From contig JAJFZO010000889.1 in the NCBI GenBank assembly GCA_021397835.1, forward strand, positions 4,278,001 through 4,342,000: 64,000 nt of DNA, written 5' to 3'. A model generated the notes under the pieces. The model did not search any database and was not told the DNA's origin. It worked only from the letters and a program-made list of their open reading frames with translations. A program made the translations under genes and the position numbers. Below, piece after piece: positions 1 to 11,244 of the stretch; position 1 is the stretch's first letter; each line of letters starts with the position of its first letter. This DNA comes from Moringa oleifera. Taxonomy: Eukaryota; Streptophyta; Magnoliopsida; Brassicales; Moringaceae.

Positions 1-769
1 TCAAAGCATTGCCACTAATACCAAGACTCTAACCCATTTAACTATTTGCAACACAAGTCCTGTTTGACACAAAAGGATATACCCATCTGATCTGCCAGCA
101 TGTTAGCAAAAGCATCTTTTCTTTGTGAACTCTCTTTTTCCCAATCATAAGGCAATGTATCCTATTATTTCGTCACTTTTGATTTAGCCTGAGGGGAAGA
201 AAACCAAATCCCTCTATTCTTACCTATTCTCCCTATAATAATATGCTTTATGATCAACCTTTCCTATTCCAAAATTTTAATCAATCTCTCTCCTGATAGA
301 GGATCACAAAAGTTGTTGGCCATGGGAACAACTTGCATCATCCCAAGCATTATCTCTGTGGATGAGGCCATGAGGATTATTGCCTTTGTAAGCTCAATGG
401 AGTGGCATCAATAAAGCCTATCTCAAACTATTTCCAGTTGTCCAAGATTATATGACACTACACAATCAAGCAACATATTCCTTTTTTTTATTTTTATTCA
501 TATCTTCCCACCAGATATTGGAATTCCTTTGTCCCATATGTTCTTGCACTAATTTAAAACAAGCAAGTTCCAAATATTTGTAATCATCAGTACTTTATAA
601 TCCTTGCTTTAACATTAGACCGATTACATGGACCATATAGTAAGCACACTGTAGAATTAAACTCTATATGTCTATTCACTCAACCATTCTACTGTCTCCA
701 GCAAAAACAATATTAGAATCCAAAAGGGCCAAGAATGCAATAGATAACTGATATAATTCAAATCATCAC
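1..769. other. Intron or downstream part of the B3 gene; no exon recognised
   Basis: No stretch here continues the B3 reading frame after the 770 donor. A small segment near 321-412 has open frames on both strands but matches nothing I know. Most likely intron. Confidence 0.4.
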
Positions 770-2607
770 CTTGAATTTGGTAGGTTCAACTAACTGGAAG
801 ACCAACACATCTCCCTCAAGCAAACTGTGGCCACCAACAAACTGTCTCCATCCAGCACTCAATCCTGTCTTGTCAGCAATGTATTTTGTCTCATACTGCT
901 GCCCACATTCATCTTCCAAAGTAATGGTTGTATCCTTGTTTGGTAAGTGTAACTTACAGAACAAACCAGGAAGACCCTGTGACGAGCAACATCAATATAC
1001 ATAAATCTTTTATTCTCCAAAAATCACATTACCAGCCAAATCCAAATTTCTGTATTCAAGATAGTATACCATCCAAAAACAGCTGGCAACATGTGATCTG
1101 ACCATTGACTTTGCAAAGCTAGGGAATGCAGCTTCTAGGTTTGACTGAACCTCCTCTGCTCTAATCATGGCAGGTGACTTTGCTTCACTAGAAGTACATT
1201 TTCCATCATAAGAAGCATGGTTTTTCTTACAGCTTCAATAAGGCAGAAAGGAGTATTGTCAGAACACATAACTACTCAAAGCAAACATTGATAATCAAAA
1301 GATTAAAAGCACTGCAGAGGCTTCACATACCTTTTACACTTTCCTCCTTGATCTAATACAACCTGCTCAAAAACAAACAAAATTTTTTATTTTCCATTTA
1401 GTAGAAACAATGCCAATGTGTATCACTTTTTGAACATTAATGAAGGTTTCTTACTAAAAGCAAGCAGACAAAAAATATCACAATGATGAGAAACAGCAAA
1501 AAAAAAAAAAAAAAAGATATGAAAGAGGTAGGCAGGGTTCTGGATACCTGAACACATTCACAAATGGGATCTACTGGAAAGATTTAAACAGTAATGTAGT
1601 TGAGGCAAAATCAACATAAAAGGATTTAGTATGTTTTAAAGAGACACCAGAAGCAAACCAAGTTATTTTGGAAATTCCTGAAACTCGCAGAAATTAAGTG
1701 CTCAGAAAAAGCACGTTGCCTTTTGAGTTTGCATCATCTCCTCATTGTGTTAAATGGACTTTCAATTGAAACTTCTTGAAAAGAAAAAATGCACCAAATT
1801 CCCCTTTAACATCAAAAAAAAGCTTTCATAGAAATTGTGTTCAAATAACAATAATTGCTTGTGGTCTATGTGATCTTCGGGGTTCCAGAATCCATATCTG
1901 TGATTCACTGGAGAACTACTTCCTGATTAGAGAAAACATGCTTCTAAAAGAAATCTAGGACAAACTATACATAGAGCCAAAAGTTTACGCAGAACTAGCT
2001 CTGTAACCAAAACAGAAAGCCGTTTCATTAACCAAACAAGACTGCATACATGCTTAATTATTGTCTCTGACAGGCACTTCTTTATCTTCAATGTCCTTTC
2101 TTGTTTCACAATCGAGAGCTTCTTCTTCCTCCTACTCTGCACCAATGCACCAACAACCACAAACAGTTAGGTAAAATCAACAACAATGGAGAGAACTTAG
2201 TTAACTAACAAGGTTTAATTTCAAGCAAACATAAGCAAGCTCAAAATCCCTGCACCAGTTTCATCATTTGCCTCAGCAGAAGCAAATCAGCAAATAAGCA
2301 CAAGATCTAGCATCTCTCATTTCACGTTTTTCTGTTTCTTTGCCAGAGATCTCAGCAACCAAACAGGAACAACGAGAGAGAGAGAGAGAGAGAGAGAAGA
2401 GACCGAAGAGGAAGCTAAAGGCTTGGGTGTATGAGACAAGCGAGCGAGAGGCAAGTCTTCCTCGCGAACAGATACGGGGTTCTCGGCAACTTGCAGCGCC
2501 GGTTTGAACTGGTCCTCTTCGACTTCCTTCTTGACCTCTGGATCCATAGCTGTCCCGTACTTCTCCTTCCTGGCAGAAGTTGAGGGAACCTCAAAGCTGA
2601 TCCCCAA
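770..2607 (-). CDS. B3 DNA-binding domain protein (At5g42700/Os01g0234100-like), partial, 3' end outside window
   Basis: Probable nuclear transcriptional regulator. Four consecutive exons join in frame with GT-AG borders, in transcript order 1573-1548, 1362-1331, 1232-1070 and 976-770. Together they encode the start of a plant B3 fold (KSMVRSHVASCFWMGLPG) and its core, including FCKLHLP, KTGLSAGWR, GDVLVFQL and a final TKFK. The 770 donor is in phase 0, so at least one more exon with the last B3 strand is expected below position 1; I could not find it in 1-769. The 5' part is less certain. A basic exon (RRKKKLSIVKQER) lies near 2140-2050, and the first coding exon probably starts at 2607 or at the in-frame ATG at 2547 (MDPEVKKEVEEDQ). 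The phase between the basic exon and the 26-base exon did not resolve, so an exon may be missing or misplaced. The B3 identity is secure; the exact start and N-terminus are not. Confidence 0.8.
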
Positions 2608-2641
2608 AGAGAGAGAGAGAGTGAAAGATAGAGAGAGAGAA
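2373..2641. repeat. GA/CT microsatellites around the first exon of the B3 gene
   Basis: An uninterrupted (GA)n tract lies at about 2373-2397, with shorter GA tracts at about 2608-2620 and 2631-2641. On the gene's strand these are CT-rich runs. The upper ones fall in the presumed 5' leader. The lower one would encode a Ser-Leu run if translated, which makes it doubtful that the first exon extends that far. Confidence 0.75.
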
Positions 2642-2649
2642 AGACCTTA

Positions 2650-4431
2650 ATGCTGTTGTTGTGAAGGCCTTCCCTGTTTCTACTTACGTTTACCTGAATT
2701 TCTAGCGGAAAAATTCCATTTGTAATTTCTAACACAGCCGTTTTGTTTAGGTGCTTAAGCTTAATCCTTGGATTTCGTCGTACTGTCTGACTGACCATGT
2801 AACTAAAAGGTTGCTGTCATGTGCTTGGCACGTGCTATGCTTCATTCCCTTCTCCTTTTTGGGTTGAGGGCTCACGTCTGGAAACTCTAGGCTGGACTTT
2901 GCTATTCAAGGTGTTTGGGCCTCGCCCCAAACCCAATATCACTTTTTAACCTTTTTGCTTTTCAATTAAACAAATTTGTCTAATATTTATAATTTTAAAA
3001 GTAAATACGAAAACATTTATTAAATTTCATCATTTTAATTTTTTAATTATATATCTAAAATTTTAATTTAGTTCAATTTGAATATTACTCTGATAGTTAT
3101 AAAAAATTAATAATATTTTCGTGGTTTAAATACTTTACAATTTTTTATATTTTATTTTAAATTCATTTGTTAAACTTAAATAATTTTTAATTTAATTTTT
3201 ATAAATTTTTAATAATATTAAATTAAATAAATCCGATATAAGAAGCTCAATGATTTATATTATATTACAAACAAAATTGAAGTGACATGTCAATGCAAAG
3301 TTTAAATCACATGTCAAGGTAGTTAAAAAAAGGCAACAAAATTTTAAGTCAAAATTTATTATATTAAAATCTAAATTAATTTAAATTAAATTACTTTAAT
3401 ATATAATTAAAATAATAAAATTTAAAAATAAAAAATTATATTTTTATGTTTATTCAAATTTTGTCATAAGTTATAATGTTATTGTGGAAGGCTCCAGAGA
3501 TTAAAGAAGCACAACCTGGAAATTTAAAAATCTAATTCTGTATAGCTTCTAACAGATGGAGGAAGTTCGTGGAAGCTTCAAAAGAATGGTTCAAAGGCAT
3601 GTCACGGCACTGTTTGTTTATTCATGAGAGTCTGAATGAAACATTCGGCATAAAACTATTTGACAAAGCATAATATATTTTTGGATAATTAGAAACCTGA
3701 AATCTGTATGCGAAGTCATTTTCGGACAAGATTCATGGAGTAGCGATGAAAATATTGACAAAGTCAAGGCTCTTCATGCCATCTGGTTGCATGAATAGGT
3801 TGGAGAAGTCGTTGGTCTGTATGAGGCAATGGTCCCTGGAACCCGTAAGGCATGAGCATATAAATTCTCAGTTTGATTTGACCATGAAGTTGGTGAACCC
3901 ACATGGCCAGCAGCTAAAATCCCTGCTTGAGCACCACGCTTTTGGAAAAGAATTATTAACTTAAGAGCATCTCCTAGTATGATGGCGGTACCCTACCACC
4001 TGGGTACAGGCTAATACTCATACACCTTTAGGATTAGCCGTTGATTGGGAAACTAAAGCTGTGATAGCATGGCGATTGTATGTTCTCAAGGTGTCAACGC
4101 CATCGATGACCTTATGCTGGGAAACTAACAAAGCCTCTAGGAGATTTTTTTTTTTCCTCTCTGTCTTAAGTTGTGTTTGTTCGAATATTTCTTTTTCGTT
4201 TCATATCATTCTGGTGATTTGTTTTGATTGGGTTTCTGGTTTCGTTCTCTTTTCTTGTCATCTTCTTGCAAGACACGCCTCTTGCCTTTCTCTCTCCGGT
4301 GCTCTGTGTAATATCATGGTTCCTTCTCTTTTTTGTCTTGCTGCTTATATTATTTCCTGCGACTGACCCTTTTCAGGGTGCCAACATCGGTTACAATCTG
4401 GTGTTCAGTTTAATTTCTATGACATTTTATT
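2650..4431. other. Intergenic: shared upstream region of B3 (-) and At3g27390-like (+) genes
   Basis: The two flanking genes are divergently transcribed. From 2940 to 3480 the DNA is extremely AT-rich and without genes. From about 3480 to 4150 it has more balanced composition with short broken open stretches I could not assign (see findings). From 4150 to 4431 it is pyrimidine-rich and probably forms the 5' leader, or a leader intron, of the membrane-protein gene. Confidence 0.5.
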
Positions 4432-7304
4432 ATGGATGTACTGAACAATCTTAAAGGCTGGTTGAAGATCGTCTATGTAGTGTTGGTGTTTTGCTCTGTT
4501 CTCTTTCTGGGTGCTCTAAAAGGTCATCGTTTTCTTCCTCTTATTAGTGCCGTAGTTTCTTGGTCTTAGCTATTTGAGCACAAATGGGTTCTCCTTGGTG
4601 GTTTCTGCTGTCTTGGCTGACTCCTGCCTGTAAATTTGCTGAAGGTTTTTGAGATTTTTCCTTAACTGATGCAGGTTTGCTCGTGGGTCCTATTGCCGCT
4701 TTGATACTAATAGCAGGGAATGTTGGGGTGATTCTTGGGTTGCTCCCTGCGCATGTTGCCTGGACAATCTATACCGTAGTAAAGTAATTCCCTTCTTTTT
4801 TCCATTTTCATCTTTTTTCATCTTTTCTTCTTTTTGTTTTTTTTTTTTTTTCCTTCCTTTTGGTGTTGACTTACTTCAAATCAGATTGTTTGCTACTGTG
4901 GATTCCTTTGGTATTAATTGTTTGGCAATTTCAGGACTACTAGGTTTGATACACCACTTAAAGTTGCTATCCTGTTTGCCTTGCCTGCTCTGTTTGGCAT
5001 ATGGTTGGGTCTTAGCATAGCTGGTAGTGTTCTTGTGGGAGTTGGCTATGGTTTCTTCACTCCCTGGGTTTCCACTTTTGAGGCTTTTAGACATGAAAAT
5101 GATTCCAAGAAGCTCTTCCACTGTCTCGTGGTAAAGCAAATTTCTTAGTCTACTAGCTTCCTTCATTTAACTATTGACAACTCTTAGTGAATATTTGCAT
5201 CATTTGATTAACAATTAGGATGGAACATGGGGAACCATCAAAGGGAGTTGCACGGTGGTGAATGATTTTGCAGATATATGCTATCATTCTTGCTCAGTCT
5301 ACTTGAAGGAGTTAAGGGAATGCCCTCACTCAGATGAACTTCCAACTCTAAGGTAGGTGTCGAGATTAGTGATATCAAGTTGAATTTCTTCATTCCTGCA
5401 AATATGAGGAACCAGGAAAATCATGAACTAGTATGCTGCTTCAGATTATTGAGGCACGTAGCATAAGTTCATGGACAGGACTCTTCTCTCCGTTGAACAC
5501 ATGAACCTGCATAGTTATTTGACTTAATTGGAGTTTCACCTAATTGCTTGGTAGGTTAATTCTGGTGCCCGGTTGCATAATTGTTGGACTGATGGGACTA
5601 GTTGTGGATATTCCTCTTTTCACTGCGATTGCTATAGTTAAGAGTCCATATATGCTGTTCAAGGGCTGGTTTCGGCTAGTACATGATCTTTTCAGCAGAG
5701 AGGGGCCGTTTCTTGAGACAGCTTGCATCCCTGTTGCTGGTTTGACAATCCTTGTGTGGCCAATTGTAGTTGTTGGTAGCATCCTGGTTGCTGTTTTCTC
5801 CAGCTTCTTCATCGGATTGTATGGTTCAGTCATTGTATATCAGGTCAGAACAGGCTGGAAGTATACGTTAATTTCATTATCACAGTTGAATTTATGCTTT
5901 AATATGTTCGTTATGGTTGCAGGAAAGGTCATTCCATAGAGGTTTGGCCTATGTGATTGCAATGGTTGCTGAATTTGATGAGTATACAAATGATTGGCTT
6001 TACCTTAGAGAAGGAACTATATTTCCAAAGTAATTAGTTTCTCTCTTCCTCTGTAAACTTCAACCTTGTTGCTTTCCATTTGTTTTCTAATAATTGCGAT
6101 CCCATTGCCACAGCCAGGCCCAGCTACCGGAAGAGAAAAGCCTCCCTCTCAAATGAGTTATCTGGAGGTAATCATTCAGCTGCAGGCAAAATTAGTTCTG
6201 TTTCTGCAGAAGCACCAGCAATGCTTGTCCCAAGCTTAGCTCATTCAGTCTCAGTTAGAGAGGCAATACAAGAAGTGAAAATGGTTCAGGTAAGGTATCG
6301 TCTTATGACACAAATTATCAGAACTTCCTCTGAAATAATACCATAAGCATATCATATCAGAGATTCAATTAGAACTGATGAGTAATACTATAGATATGCT
6401 TCCTCAGTTGGATAGAGTTTGCCTGAAATTGTGAACTGAGCCGCGATCTTGGTTTATTGGAAGAAAGAAACTTTCCTTGTTAGGCCAATTCTAACAATGA
6501 TGTCCTGTGATCTTTCCTCGTTGTCTGTGCCGTTTCTGCATAGATGAATGAAATGTTTCTTTTGTTAATTGAAACGCGACAGATCTGGGAGCATATGCTG
6601 AGGTCATGTGAAATGAGAGGCAAGGAGCTACTGGATGCTGAAGTAATAACACCGGCTGAACTCATTGAATCACTGAAGACAAAGAACAGCAGCGAAGCAG
6701 CTGTTGTCAATGTTGGCTTGCCATGTTACTCACTCTTGCAGACCCTTCTCCACTCCATCAAAGCTGGTTCAAGTGGTTTACTGCTGCTTGATGGTGTTGA
6801 AGTAAACCATATGAACAGGCCAAAGGACAAATTGCTGGATTGGTTCTTTAATCCTGTGATGGTCCTGAAGGAACAGATTCGGGTCATAAAACTGGGGGAA
6901 TGTGAAATAAGGTACTTGGAGAAAGTAGTTCTTTTTGGAAGCAATAAGCAGCTCTTGGAAGCTTGGGATAATGGCAGTTTACTTCCTCAGGATGCTCTCA
7001 GAGCTGCTCAAATTGATGGAATCAGTAGAAGGTATATTGATAATTCAATCAACTCCCTGAAAATCGTTCTTTCCTCTTGCTACATAGTTCCTGGAGAAAG
7101 GCAGCTAGTTTACATTTATATACTGGTCTGACAGATGGATAAACTTGCAGGATGATCGGAATGATAAGAAGTGTGTCGAAGTTTCCTACGTACCGAAGAA
7201 GATTTCGCCAAGTTGTGAGGGCTCTGATCGCGTATTCTATAGAGAAGGAGGGGTCAAATGGATCCAGTCCTGCAGCTTCAATTGCCTCCATTGAAGAGGT
7301 GTGA
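4432..7304 (+). CDS. Multi-pass membrane protein, At3g27390-like (unknown function)
   Basis: Nine exons join in frame: 4432-4522, 4675-4783, 4935-5130, 5219-5352, 5555-5843, 5923-6029, 6118-6289, 6583-7031 and 7151-7304, giving 566 residues. The start ATG is followed by MDVLNNLKGW. Hydrophobic segments lie at about residues 12-30, 32-65, 77-110, 178-210 and 238-272, so this is an integral membrane protein. The C-terminal 280 residues are hydrophilic, with a basic linker (SYRKRK) and a conserved-looking segment around LLDWFFNPVMVLKEQI. The protein ends in IASIEEV. The sequence matches my recollection of the plant-specific family of Arabidopsis At3g27390, about 590 residues and without a known biochemical role. 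An AATAAA at 7432-7437 could serve as polyadenylation signal. The gene is complete with no broken exon. Function is not inferred. Confidence 0.92.
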
Positions 7305-9866
7305 AATGAGATTGCAGAGAGTCCCATCTTTTTTTTACCTTTTTTTTTTTTTCTAATTCCTGAAATCTGTTTAGATTGTAAATAATACATTAGTTTCTGC
7401 ACTCTGCATGATGCCCTTGTTTTTCAAAAGAAATAAATATCTGTGATTGGATTTGATGTGGGCATGAGTTTTAAGTTTTCATGCTCTATCATCCATGATG
7501 AATGGGGTTTGATGGACCAGGCCAAGGCCGTTGGGGTTCATCTGTGCTACGTGGGCGTAGGGCCTTTTGTCCAACCAGGTTTTGGGCCGAAAAAATTAAA
7601 AAATTTGATAATGTATTTTTTATTTAATCATATCCATAAACTTGTCGATATAATATTAGAAGATATTTTAAAACGGATCAGATAGTTAATTTTTAATTAA
7701 AAATAATTTATTTTATAATTTATTATACCAATAAAAATAATGAAAATATGTCTTATTGTTTCATACTTAGTTATTTTGTATCAATAAATATTTTTTAAAA
7801 ATTGACATTAAATTAAATTAATAGAAAAGTTATGTCATTTAAAAAATGGTAGCGATATTTTATCTTATGACAGATGAGAGAAGGACAAGAAGGATTTGGA
7901 TTTTAGTTTTACCTGCATCAATTTCAGAAATTTCATGTTGATAAACAAAATACCATTTTTGTTTTTGCCAATTTTTTGGTTTTTTCTCCTTTAAAATAGA
8001 AAACGTCAAATATTAACTAATTATGGAAGTATTCCAGCAGACTCCATTAATTGGAGGCACTACATCCAAGAGGAATGACACGCGGCAACAGAACCCAGAC
8101 ACCTTCGATTCCTTCTTGACAAATAACTAATCCTTTTGTTTTTTTTTTCCTTCTATTTTGTCTTCTTTTTTTCAGATAAAAGAGTTGATATTTTGAATAA
8201 ACATATCAATATCATATATATCTAATAACAATAATAGTAATTTTCCTTTTTATTCCATGCAATGCAACTTGCTGGGCTTCCTCTTTGTATATATCTCTGT
8301 ATTTTTTAAAAAAAATAAATTTGTCTCTTTGGATTTTGAATAATGTCATTAGCCGTAATTGATTTAATTCTTGGCGGTCCTATTGTATCTCCAAGTTAAG
8401 AACATGAGGAACACTATAGATATGACAGGACATGATCCATCTTTTGTTCCTAAGTCAAGTAAGATTAATGGTAAGTGAAAATGGCAACTAAGCGGCCATT
8501 AATTTATTAGCTGAACTGCACTTGTACAAAGATGTAACGCTATATCTGGAATTTTTCTGTACTTGAATGTCAGTGATCAATAGGTCATTTTGTTCAGTTC
8601 GGATGATAGCTCAAAGAAAGGAAAGACATGTGAGGGGAATGTCATTTTATAAGAAAATATAATATAATATGGAACTAATCTGTACATACCAAAGCTTGAG
8701 TGGATGTTAAGAGATCTATATGTGGAAACATAATCATTTAAAAGCTTAAATCTGGCATGATGGCTTATTTAAGATAAAAAGGTCACGCACTGAAACTTTG
8801 TGAACAAAAGTTCAAGCTGATTCAGATTATGAATTATTTAGTTATAAATGGAATGAGTCACGGGGAACTAACGGCATAATCATTAGAACAACATGTTCAA
8901 AAACGTAATTAAGATTTCATTAAAAACTATTTTTTACAAAAGGGGAGAGCTTTTAACTTTAAGAAAGATCATTGTTAATTAAAACGGTGTACTGAAAAAA
9001 CAGGAAGTGAACTTTTGAAACATATTATAGAAGGGAAAGAGGGGAGGAAAAAAAAAAAAAAGAGTAAATGATTGTATACATGGCTGGGCCTCCCTGCTAG
9101 TCCGCATGGCGATAAGATCGGCTTTCCAGTGGCCAACACGTGTCCGTAACTGACACAGCATTTCTGCGTGTTTTTGCCCCCTCCTGCGTCCTCTTCCTAC
9201 AAGGGCATGGACTCTCTCTCCCCACGATCCGCCGCGGATACAATATTTATATTTGATTATACATAAAAAATGAAATATCCCGGATATTTGCCAACTATTC
9301 CAAAAAGGATGAAGAGGGAAAAATTAGACATCGTAATAAGAGAAAAGGCCGCGACAAGATTAACCAATAATCATAATAATAATAATAATAAAGGCTCCCT
9401 TTTTCTCTTTTGTTATTAGCATTGAAATGTGAAAGAGAGAAAAGAAAGGGAAAAGAGAGAGTTAAAGTTTACTGACTGTGAATCTACGACTGCATCAGAA
9501 GAAAAGGGGAAGAGCAGCAGAGGAAAAGACACCAACTTTAAGGACCAAAAAGACATAATTGAGAATGTAACTTCGTTATCGAACGGTTTCTTCTTCCTTC
9601 TCTCAAAGCCAATATTTTCCATTCTCTTGTTTTTGCAGAAGAGAAGCTTCTCCGTATGTAATTCGTACACAGAAACAAACACAGCTTCTTCTCCTACTTA
9701 ATCATGAAAGAGAGCTGTACACCTAGAAAGAAAACAAGGAGCTACCAAGGACACTGGACCTAGGATTTGGCTAAAGTTAAAATTAGCAGTTACCTAAACT
9801 AATAAAAATCAGAAGAAAGATAGGGATTGCCATTGTTTCCTTCGCTTTGCTCTCTTGGCTTTTCTT
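7305..9866. other. Intergenic between convergent genes; AT-rich, no gene seen
   Basis: This holds the 3' flank of the membrane-protein gene and, on the other strand, the 3' UTR of the KRP gene, which lies somewhere below 9866. Short open frames at about 9416-9701 lie inside that probable UTR and have no family features. A small (TAA)n run is near 9370-9390. Confidence 0.55.
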
Positions 9867-11065
9867 TCATGGCTTTAATCGAATCCACTCGTATCGTCCT
9901 TCCAAGGGTTTGTCCTTCACGATATCGTAGTTATACCTAAAAACCAATTCAGAATTATTAGAGTTAGTTGTATATCATATATCCTCCGTTTGGTTTCCGA
10001 GAAACTGAGGGAAAAACGCCTAAGCTTTCTTTTCTTTTACCGACTGAGCTTCACGTCCAACAAACAGTAAGTTAACCTGAATTTCTGGTCAACTTTGAAG
10101 AATGCTAAGAAAATGTGCATGGAGAATTGCCTTACTTTTCAGTAAATTGCTGTTGGAGCTTCTTCTCCGCCGCGGAGAAGAATTCTTCCAGTTCTGCTTC
10201 TGTTGGCATCTTCTCTGCCGATGATTTGCGGTGAGGTTCTGCATCTGATGCTTTCGTCGTTGAATCCATGCCGTCTGATTCTTCCCGTAGCTCGCTAGAT
10301 GGCGTTGTCTCCCTCCTGCAAGAATGCATTGTGCACAAAGGAAGATGAAAATTCCGCTCTTACAAATGATACCTAAAAGGCTAGGAGAATTTTATAGCCC
10401 AAAGATTTTAAAGCCTCACTCCTCTCCGAACTGAATTGGAGTGACGTGACCCAAAAAAAAAAAAAAGAGAGTATTCCGAAAACCTGTCTCTGCAGCTATA
10501 ATGTGTAGATGTTTCAACTTCAGCGCTATCGTCCTGCATTAAAAAAAAAAATGAGTTCAAAATTCAAAAACCGAACTAAAATTAAACTTCGAAATAAATG
10601 CAAAGCAATTAAAACTGGACAAACGGAAAATTAAAGAACTCTTTAAGAGAGTCATAAAAACTTAATTGAATACTCCACAAAAAGCATCAGAATTCTTACC
10701 GCCAGATCTACAAATTTGATCCTGTCGTTTGCTTTCTCGCTGGATCCGTTACTCGAACAACAAGACACGGAGAGGCCACGATCATGATCTGAGCTAAGGC
10801 TGTGACGCTGATCCTCCATGGCAGCCTGGTGATCAAGAGTCGTATCTGACGGCGAAGCCGAATTCCGCGTAGCAACTCTTCTACTTCTGAGCTGAATATA
10901 AGACGAGGAAATCCTCAGTTCTCCGTTGTCGAGTTTCCTGCGCTTCACTGTAGTTGTGTCTGTAGCTTCCATGGCTAGGCCTCGAGCTCTAGTTCTAGGT
11001 CTCACGCCGACTTGCGCTACCTCCATAACTGTGATCTCCGCCAGTCCTCTGCACTTCCTCACCAT
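9867..11065 (-). CDS. Cyclin-dependent kinase inhibitor, KRP/ICK family (KRP1-like N-terminus)
   Basis: Nuclear inhibitor of CDK-cyclin D complexes that restrains plant cell-cycle entry. Four exons, in transcript order 11065-10700, 10533-10484, 10315-10136 and 9936-9867, join in phase to give 221 residues. The C-terminal CDI domain at about residues 176-221 is diagnostic: it runs from PTEAELEEFF through EKYNYDIVKDKPLEGRYEW to the terminal RLKP. The short KRP motif YIQLRSRR is at residues 56-63, after a basic stretch (KRRK at 41-44) that could be a nuclear-localisation signal. The middle is Ser/Glu-rich and probably disordered. The start MVRKCRG resembles the MVRK start of KRP1-type proteins. 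The family is kin to animal p27/Kip1 through the CDI domain only. All splice sites are canonical and the gene looks intact. Which KRP number it is orthologous to cannot be settled here. Confidence 0.95.
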
Positions 11066-11236
11066 AATTCCCTCCCTCTCTTTCTCTATCCTAACTTGCT
11101 GCTTAGCTTTCTTTCGTTATTTTTTCCTTTTTTGTTTCACTTGTTTGTTTGATTTGTTAGTTTTGAGAGCGACGATAATGATGATGACGACGACCAGGGA
11201 GGAGGGATCCGTTCAACGGTGGGGATTCGTTTTGGG

Positions 11237-11244
11237 CTTATAAA
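11237..11244 (-). promoter_or_regulatory. TATA-like box of the KRP gene
   Basis: On the minus strand this reads TTTATAAG, about 170 bases before the KRP start codon. That is a plausible distance for a plant core promoter with a short leader. Not proven. Confidence 0.4.

Noticed and set aside
4061..4454. Two overlapping hydrophobic open frames before the membrane-protein gene
   Set aside because: They are T-rich leader or intron sequence; the true start at 4432 is set by the in-phase exon chain.
9416..9701. Open frames on both strands near 9.4-9.7 kb
   Set aside because: They lie in the probable 3' UTR of the KRP gene, show low complexity (Lys/Glu- or Ser/Phe-rich) and have no family features.
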